Shown: piece after piece, positions 59,948 to 64,000 of the stretch
Layout: every line of letters starts with the position of its first letter
Numbering within the stretch: the stretch's first letter is position 1
Assembly: GCA_950295325.1 (NCBI GenBank)
Contig: OX485806.1
Coordinates: 19,034,001-19,098,000, forward strand
DNA: 64,000 nucleotides
From: Polytrichum commune
Taxonomy: Eukaryota > Streptophyta > Polytrichopsida > Polytrichales > Polytrichaceae
Reading direction: 5' to 3'
Notes under the pieces: generated by a model
Told to the model about the DNA's origin: nothing
What the model saw: only the letters and a program-made list of their open reading frames with translations
Database searches by the model: none
Made by a program: the position numbers and the translations under genes

Positions 59948-59952
59948 GCAGC
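59948..59952. repeat. target-site duplication of the LTR element, right copy
   Basis: GCAGC, identical to 49735-49739. Dropping one copy and the element makes the host codons continuous (…VAVGAAKPERVDD…). Confidence 0.9.
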
Positions 59953-62346
59953 CAAGCCCGAAAGGGTGGACGATCAGGTGGGCGCATCGCTCCCAGTTGG
60001 CGTGCAAGCAGTGGATGTCTCCTACGTGGATGCAGCACCGACAACCATCGACACCTCCGACAAGGCCGAGGTCAGTGTAAGTATTCGATCCCCGTGAACA
60101 TTTCAGTATGCAAGTTTTTCTGTTCAAGTGACTGAATCTCCACCTGGATGTTTGATCCAGGTCGGTGATGGCGCGGCATCTTGAAACTAAAAGTGGACTA
60201 GGACGAGTAGAATAAATAGAGTTAGGGGTGTTGATTACCCGGAACTCCTCCCTTGTGGGGAGGAGATGCAATATGTTCGACCATTTATTATAAATAAAGT
60301 GGATTCCTTTGTCTAGCACATGTACTTTCTAGTTTGCATTCAATTGTCCTTAATGATGTCTTGCAATTCACAGGCTTGCCTGCACAACCCAGAACGAGTG
60401 GATGCATCACACACTGCAATTTTGTCTATTCAAACGTCACTCACCCCAATCGACGACGAGCACATCAACCCCTTGCCTATTGTGGTTCCCATACACACTT
60501 CGGATGCAGCGGTGGTCACCCGCGCTCCACCCACGGCCCCGTCACCGCCAGAACATGTGCAAGCTCAGGTTCCATCGCCGCGTATGGCACTCTCGCCGAC
60601 TAGCATCAAACAAGTGGCAAATTCTACAATTAGTGACATCATTCAAGAAGTTATCCAAGTGCCACATTCTACCCAGCCTCCAATTGAGCCCTCACCTTTG
60701 GAGGTTGTCGAGCTATCGCCGCAAGGTGTGGATGATGATGTTGCCAACGAAGAGGCTTCAACTCCACCCGTGGAGTACCCTCAAACAAAGCCACAGTCGC
60801 ATGCGACGGCATCGACGAGTGCTGTCAATGTTATCCCATTGGACTCGTCGAATCCAGAAGCCACCATAAATGCTCCACAAGCAGTTAGGAGGTATTTGAC
60901 ACGTTGGCCACAAGGCGAGAAGGCTCCCCATCCAGTATTCAACAATGTTAGTTGCCAAGATTTCCGGACGACGCACAACAACCAAGACGATCAGAGACGG
61001 CGTGCCGACCTTCTAAAAGTGGTGCCTTCACATGTCAAAGTAAGTTTATTCCATCCAATGCATTCGTTAAAAGGCACGTTAGTTTCGATTGACATATGTC
61101 TATTTCGACCTTTTCACCTCCCCATTTATTTAAATTCGCGTAGTTTTGGGTTCAGGCTCCACAGCATTCGATAGCGCCTTTGGATGCGCCTCCACCAAAA
61201 GACGTCGTCTATGATAAGCTATTTGTTTACGATGACACATACCCAAAGATCAATAGACCTTGCCAAGTTTTCACAAGGGAGATGGGAATCGCGTGTGCTA
61301 AAAGACTAATGTCTAAGTATCCCGAAGATCCTTCCCTAGGGTACTCTGAGCGATGGGAATTCAATCCAATACAGTACGAGGTATTGATCGTGGCCCATTT
61401 CTCCTTGTCGTTCGAGTTCGCCCATACCACACGTGGTTTGGAGGACTACACAATGAACTACTTAATGGTCTAGTCCATCATGCCTAGGTTTGCGAGGTCA
61501 TTCTATGTTTAATTTATATGTAGCACATGTCAGAAGCTCACAGTGGGTTCATGTCGGCAGGCGCCTGCTGCTACACCCAGTCGAAGGTTCATTGTGGTGT
61601 TCGATTTAAACGGCATATTTTGCCACTGTTCCCGACGTAACCCGGGTATGGTAACTGTGCCCACTTGGATAACTTACGATAAAGCACCGGACAAACCTCC
61701 GGCCTTGGTAGGGCCCAAGGTTGTCCTACCTAGACTGGGATACAAGGTGTTTTGGTTGCGGATGTCCTCCATGTTCCATGTTTGCATATGGTCATCCATG
61801 AAAAAATCCACTGTAGACCTTGTGGTGGAATATCTATTTGCCGGGGGCCCAAAACCCGCATTAGTACTTGGCCAAGAGGATTGCACCTTGTTCAAGGACA
61901 TGTGGAACAATGTCGTCATGAACCCTTTGAAGCCAGAAGCTCCTTTGTTTTTGAAAAATTTACTCAACAAGTTTTGGTGGCCGCCTATATCCTTCGATTC
62001 TGGAAGGATCACAGCTGCACCCTCCAACACCATTCTAGTAGACGATTGCCCTTACAAATCTGTTTGCAATCCGGACGAGTGTGGTATCTTTCCCAACCCA
62101 TTCACATCCAATCGGGTGCAAGACGCAGACATGACAAAGGTCCTCCTTCCTTACTTTCAATCATTGTTCTACTCACCAATGTCCGATGCACGCGAATTTG
62201 TGGTTAGCCGTAGGTTTGGGCAACAACCTGTACGGCATAACGATGCAGTCAAGGTGGCAGTTTTGAAATCCAACGGGCTTGAAGAAACCGACTCGGAAAT
62301 TGTAGAAAAATTGCAAATCGATCGAATAGAAGTAGCAAATAAATAA

Positions 62347-62764
62347 GTAGGATTGTATGTCTAGTAACATTGAACACTATATTCGGTATTTGGAGACTTT
62401 TTGTTGATTATGAGACTATATAAGGATGCACCTTTCAAAATTGGACCAGTAATGACGACTAAAAATTCCATATGTATAATGGTATGCTACTATTATTATA
62501 CATAAAGGCATGGAAGTGAACAAAAATGTGAGGCATACATGAAAATAGTTGCGTATGAAATCACAACTCGTTATGAATGGAAGGGAAGGTGCGAAGAATG
62601 AATGGAAGTTGAATGAATTAATTGGGATTGAAATACAATTATAATGGAAATACCATCAATGTCTTGAGTAACTTGGAATAGCATAGAAAGTAAGCACTTA
62701 AATATGTTCTACACCTAAGCCCATTTAGGGAGTCCGTCCCACTAGTACGCTTCTAGACGTCACA
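62347..62764. other. intergenic between convergent genes
   Basis: About 420 bp of AT-rich DNA between the stop of the plus-strand FCP1-type gene and the stop of the minus-strand frame. Both 3' UTRs must lie here. Confidence 0.4.
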
Positions 62765-63765
62765 CTAGTCCGACCCATTATTTTTTTTTGCGGCTAAGCC
62801 CTTTTTTTTGGCGGCCTCCATGGCTCTAAAAATCTCAGGCCCACGACTGTATCCTTGTGTGTTGCCTGGACAGGAATATGTGTCGTTCTTGCATGTTTCA
62901 GGACGCGCTCCCGAATTGTAAGAGGTGGTATTATAAGTAGAATGCGAGGGTGTTTGCGAAAGGGAACGTCTTGCGCTTCTCCGGAGGGCCAGACAACGAT
63001 CGGACTCGGAAGATGCGGCCTTGAGGGCGTGCCTATCCAAGGAGGACGTGGAGGAGGGCCGGGCACCAAGCGAGCGGGTAACCACCTGCGAAACAACGTC
63101 ATAGGAAGATAAGAATAGGAATGGAGTGGGGAAAATAATGAGGGCGGTTTGGGATGGGCGCTCGTAAAGAGAACGGCACGCAAACGGAAGACAAGGAAAG
63201 CAAAAGCGAGAAAGGGGTTCAGGGTTGAGGAGGGCACCTTGGCTTTGGGGACGTCCATGCGGGGAACGGTGGGAACGAGGGGGGCGTCGACGGGAGCATC
63301 CGGAGCCGATGGAACTATTGCAATTATGTTGGATGGCGGGGGGGAGTCGAGGCGTGGAGGGCCCACGATCGCGGAGGACGTTGCGGGGGGAGGAACGGAG
63401 TCGGCGGGGGAGGTGTGGCAACGGGGGCCTTCCATGCGGAGACACCGGCTCGGCCCGCGACGAGCGACGGCGTCGTCCCTCGAGGGCGAGAGGTGTCCCA
63501 AACGAACGAGCGTCCGTTTCTCCTTGGAGAGGGGGGAGGGCGACGGGGCGTAGGCGCGGGCGACAAGTGGTGGGGGCGGGCTGTTGACGACGCCGTCGTC
63601 GATGCCGACGTCGCGGGAGTAATCCACGGCCGAGGCCGCGTCGACCGCCGAGAACTGGTAGAGGGATGGCATTTGGAAGCCCGTGACGTCGCGGGAAGGG
63701 GAGGCAGGGGGCGAGAGGGGACGGGAAGGGCCGTCGACCACAGGGGCGTCGCATATGGGGGCAGA
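62765..63765 (-). CDS. GC-rich two-exon reading frame, proline-rich with a lysine-rich tail, unidentified
   Basis: On the minus strand an acceptor (cttgcccatag, ending 63766) opens an exon (63765-63238, 176 codons, phase 0) rich in Pro, Ser and Asp. The donor is AAG|GTGCCC at 63237, the intron 152 bp, and the acceptor tttcgcag at 63086. The last exon (63085-62765, 107 codons) holds RSARRSLSQTPSHS and a tail AMEAAKKKGLAAKKNN, possibly a nuclear signal. GC-rich third positions fit coding use. The upstream exon(s) were not found. The convergent neighbour is the FCP1-type gene, which also has phase-0 introns and proline-rich low-complexity stretches. Function unknown. Confidence 0.45.
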
Positions 63766-64000
63766 CTATGGGCAAGAACAACAACAACAACAATCACAAC
63801 AACAAAAGACATCCAAAAACGAAGCAAGCATTAGTAAATGTGAACCACATGATACAAGCAAAGACATGGAGGCATTTCAAATCAATTTATTGAGTTTGGC
63901 GAGCCTCATGATGCTCTTGAATACATTATCGCGGGGGCTTAGCGCCGCATTGCCGAAGGGGTTGGACCTAACAAAAAATGGGATGCTACCGGCGTGGAGC
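63766..64000. other. right edge of the window, uncalled
   Basis: The stretch 63877-64000 is open in more than one frame on both strands, so an exon edge may lie here, but strand and frame cannot be chosen from the sequence available. Confidence 0.3.

Larger units (their letters stand above)
48250..62346 (+). pseudogene. five-exon gene with FCP1/NIF-type phosphatase domain, split by an LTR retrotransposon
   Basis: Exons 48250(?)-48606, 48685-49739 continuing at 59953-60076, 60374-61039, 61156-61380 and 61561-62346 are all phase 0 with GT-AG borders. The 5' start is uncertain, since no ATG is evident before 48250. The first exon has the phrase GGVVINLFGRLKPIVAAL, faintly like a methyltransferase motif I. 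Exon 2 is strongly acidic, then basic (KRGKHKDRHTKRH). Exon 3 is proline-rich. The last exon holds the HAD-type FCP1 domain: VFDLNGIF (Asn in place of the second Asp of DxD, as in a plant subfamily), IWSSM, a Lys region and ILVDDCPYK. The insertion leaves a frame that runs 31 codons into the LTR and stops at 49833, so the C-terminal domain is lost. Confidence 0.75.

Noticed and set aside
63877..64000. Open reading text at the right edge, on both strands
   Set aside because: Three frames look plausible over only ~120 bp; the strand cannot be decided.

Overview
The window is nuclear DNA of a land plant. Its protein-coding genes have spliceosomal introns: a plant-type 3-ketoacyl-CoA synthase, an Lsi2-type silicon efflux transporter, and a gene with an FCP1-type phosphatase domain. 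It also has a U1 snRNA locus and a dense load of plant transposons (L1-type LINE with a DUF4283-like ORF1, Ty3/gypsy LTR element, pogo/Tigger-, hAT-, CACTA- and Stowaway-like elements). Short phase-0 introns and a three-exon KCS are compatible with a non-angiosperm land plant (bryophyte, lycophyte or fern), but I cannot name the species.

Layout. 0-9.6 kb: a deleted pogo/Tigger-like transposon (156-1323), two degenerate copies of a gene-like repeat, and a full-length minus-strand LINE (about 2174-9623) with a 15-bp target-site duplication and four in-frame nonsense codons. 9.6-30 kb: gene-poor repeat territory with a second LINE 3' fragment, a second pogo/Tigger copy (16556-17628), several MITE-like elements, an inverted pair of about 0.6-kb segments and degenerate tandem arrays. 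30-36.5 kb: the KCS gene (three exons, 31161-35380, 537 aa, complete Cys/His/Asn triad), whose second intron is built from four tandem units that each repeat the 5' splice-site region; one unit carries a recursive-splice-like CAG|GTATGT. A three-unit tandem array lies downstream. 39.2 kb: a perfect 30-bp inverted repeat. 42.3-44.9 kb: the Lsi2-like transporter gene (three exons, 477 aa). 45.8-46.6 kb: a two-exon C-terminal gene fragment of unknown identity and a U1 snRNA gene. 46.8-47.6 kb: a hAT-like element sharing termini with five short MITEs upstream. 48.2-62.3 kb: a five-exon gene (acidic, proline-rich, FCP1-type C-terminus) whose second exon is split by a very young Ty3/gypsy retrotransposon (49740-59947). 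62.8-63.8 kb: a convergent GC-rich two-exon reading frame of unknown function.

Functionally, KCS elongates very-long-chain fatty acids for cuticular wax, suberin or lipids in the ER, and the Lsi2-like protein exports silicic acid (or arsenite) from cells; they are separate housekeeping/accessory genes, not an operon. The most informative events are insertional: removing the Ty3/gypsy element plus one copy of its 5-bp target duplication restores an open, phase-0 exon, so the FCP1-type gene was broken recently (the two 1499-bp LTRs differ at one position that I could find).
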